Origin: CAZKTS01 sp964555735
GTDB taxonomy: Bacteria > Actinomycetota > Acidimicrobiia > IMCC26256 > PALSA-555
Reading direction: 5' to 3'
Assembly (NCBI GenBank): GCA_964555735.1
Contig: CAZKTS010000317.1
Span: 1-6,331 of the forward strand
Length of the DNA stretch: 6,331 nucleotides
Both the position numbers and the translations under genes were made by a program. Position 1 is the stretch's first letter, and every line of letters begins with the position of its first letter. Of this stretch, positions 6,296 through 6,331 are shown piece by piece. Below the pieces are notes generated by a model. It was not told the DNA's origin, searched no databases, and worked only from the letters and a program-made list of their open reading frames with translations.

Positions 6296-6331
6296 CAGGC
6301 CCACCGCAGCACTCCCTCGAGCTGGGACGTG
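6294..6331. repeat. 38-bp direct repeat, copy 2 (end of upstream gene)
   Basis: This is the second copy of the segment at 6226-6263, with 36 of 38 bases equal and 30 unrelated bases between the copies. The window ends inside or at the edge of this copy, so the repeat could extend further. It contains the stop of the upstream reading frame and a duplicate of the nuoB-type ribosome-binding site and GTG. Confidence 0.9.
6295..6331 (-). CDS. 3' end of the upstream gene, probably nuoA
   Basis: Only the last 11 complete codons and the TGA (6297-6295) are inside the window; they read TSQLEGVLRWA. NuoA proteins often end in a charged segment followed by a short G-(hydrophobic)-(hydrophobic)-x-W-type terminus, and nuoA normally precedes nuoB, so nuoA is the likeliest identity. 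Eleven residues cannot prove it, and the frame itself is inferred from the stop position and its repeat in copy 1. Sequence to the right of the window would settle it. Confidence 0.4.
   Translation of the reverse strand, partial: TSQLEGVLRWA

Overview
The window is GC-rich bacterial DNA carried almost entirely by one minus-strand operon for a respiratory complex I (proton-pumping quinone oxidoreductase). Read in the direction of transcription, from high to low coordinates, the order is a gene tail that is probably nuoA, then nuoB, nuoC, nuoD, nuoH, nuoI, a possible 32-codon ORF, nuoJ, nuoK and the first 417 codons of nuoL, which runs off the left edge. GC-rich third positions, frequent GTG starts (nuoB, nuoC, nuoH, nuoK) and Ala/Asp/Glu/Pro-rich protein tails fit a high-GC actinobacterium. 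An acidimicrobial-type lineage is my best guess, but the window holds no marker that settles it.

The genes are packed for coupled translation. nuoC/nuoD and nuoD/nuoH overlap by 4 nt, nuoH/nuoI share 1 base, and nuoB/nuoC are 1 nt apart. nuoJ/nuoK are 7 nt apart and nuoK/nuoL 10 nt. The one real gap, 107 nt between nuoI and nuoJ, contains a perfect 10-bp-stem hairpin and a purine-rich short repeat. It is bridged almost exactly by a 32-codon ORF.

The products form the membrane arm (H, J, K, L) and the connecting Q module (B, C, D, I), with cluster N2 in NuoB and N6a/N6b in NuoI. The NADH-oxidising module NuoE-F-G normally lies between nuoD and nuoH. It is absent there, because the nuoD stop codon overlaps the nuoH start codon. 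The operon therefore looks like an 11-subunit-type complex I fed by ferredoxin, F420H2 or another donor, unless nuoEFG lie elsewhere in the genome.

Several normally conserved quinone-pocket residues in NuoD and NuoH are also changed. They include a Trp where the quinone-headgroup Tyr of NuoD is expected. At the right edge, a 38-bp segment carrying the end of the upstream gene and the nuoB ribosome-binding and start region is present twice, 68 bp apart, creating a tiny ORF between them. No RNA gene, CRISPR array, mobile element, promoter or intrinsic terminator was found.
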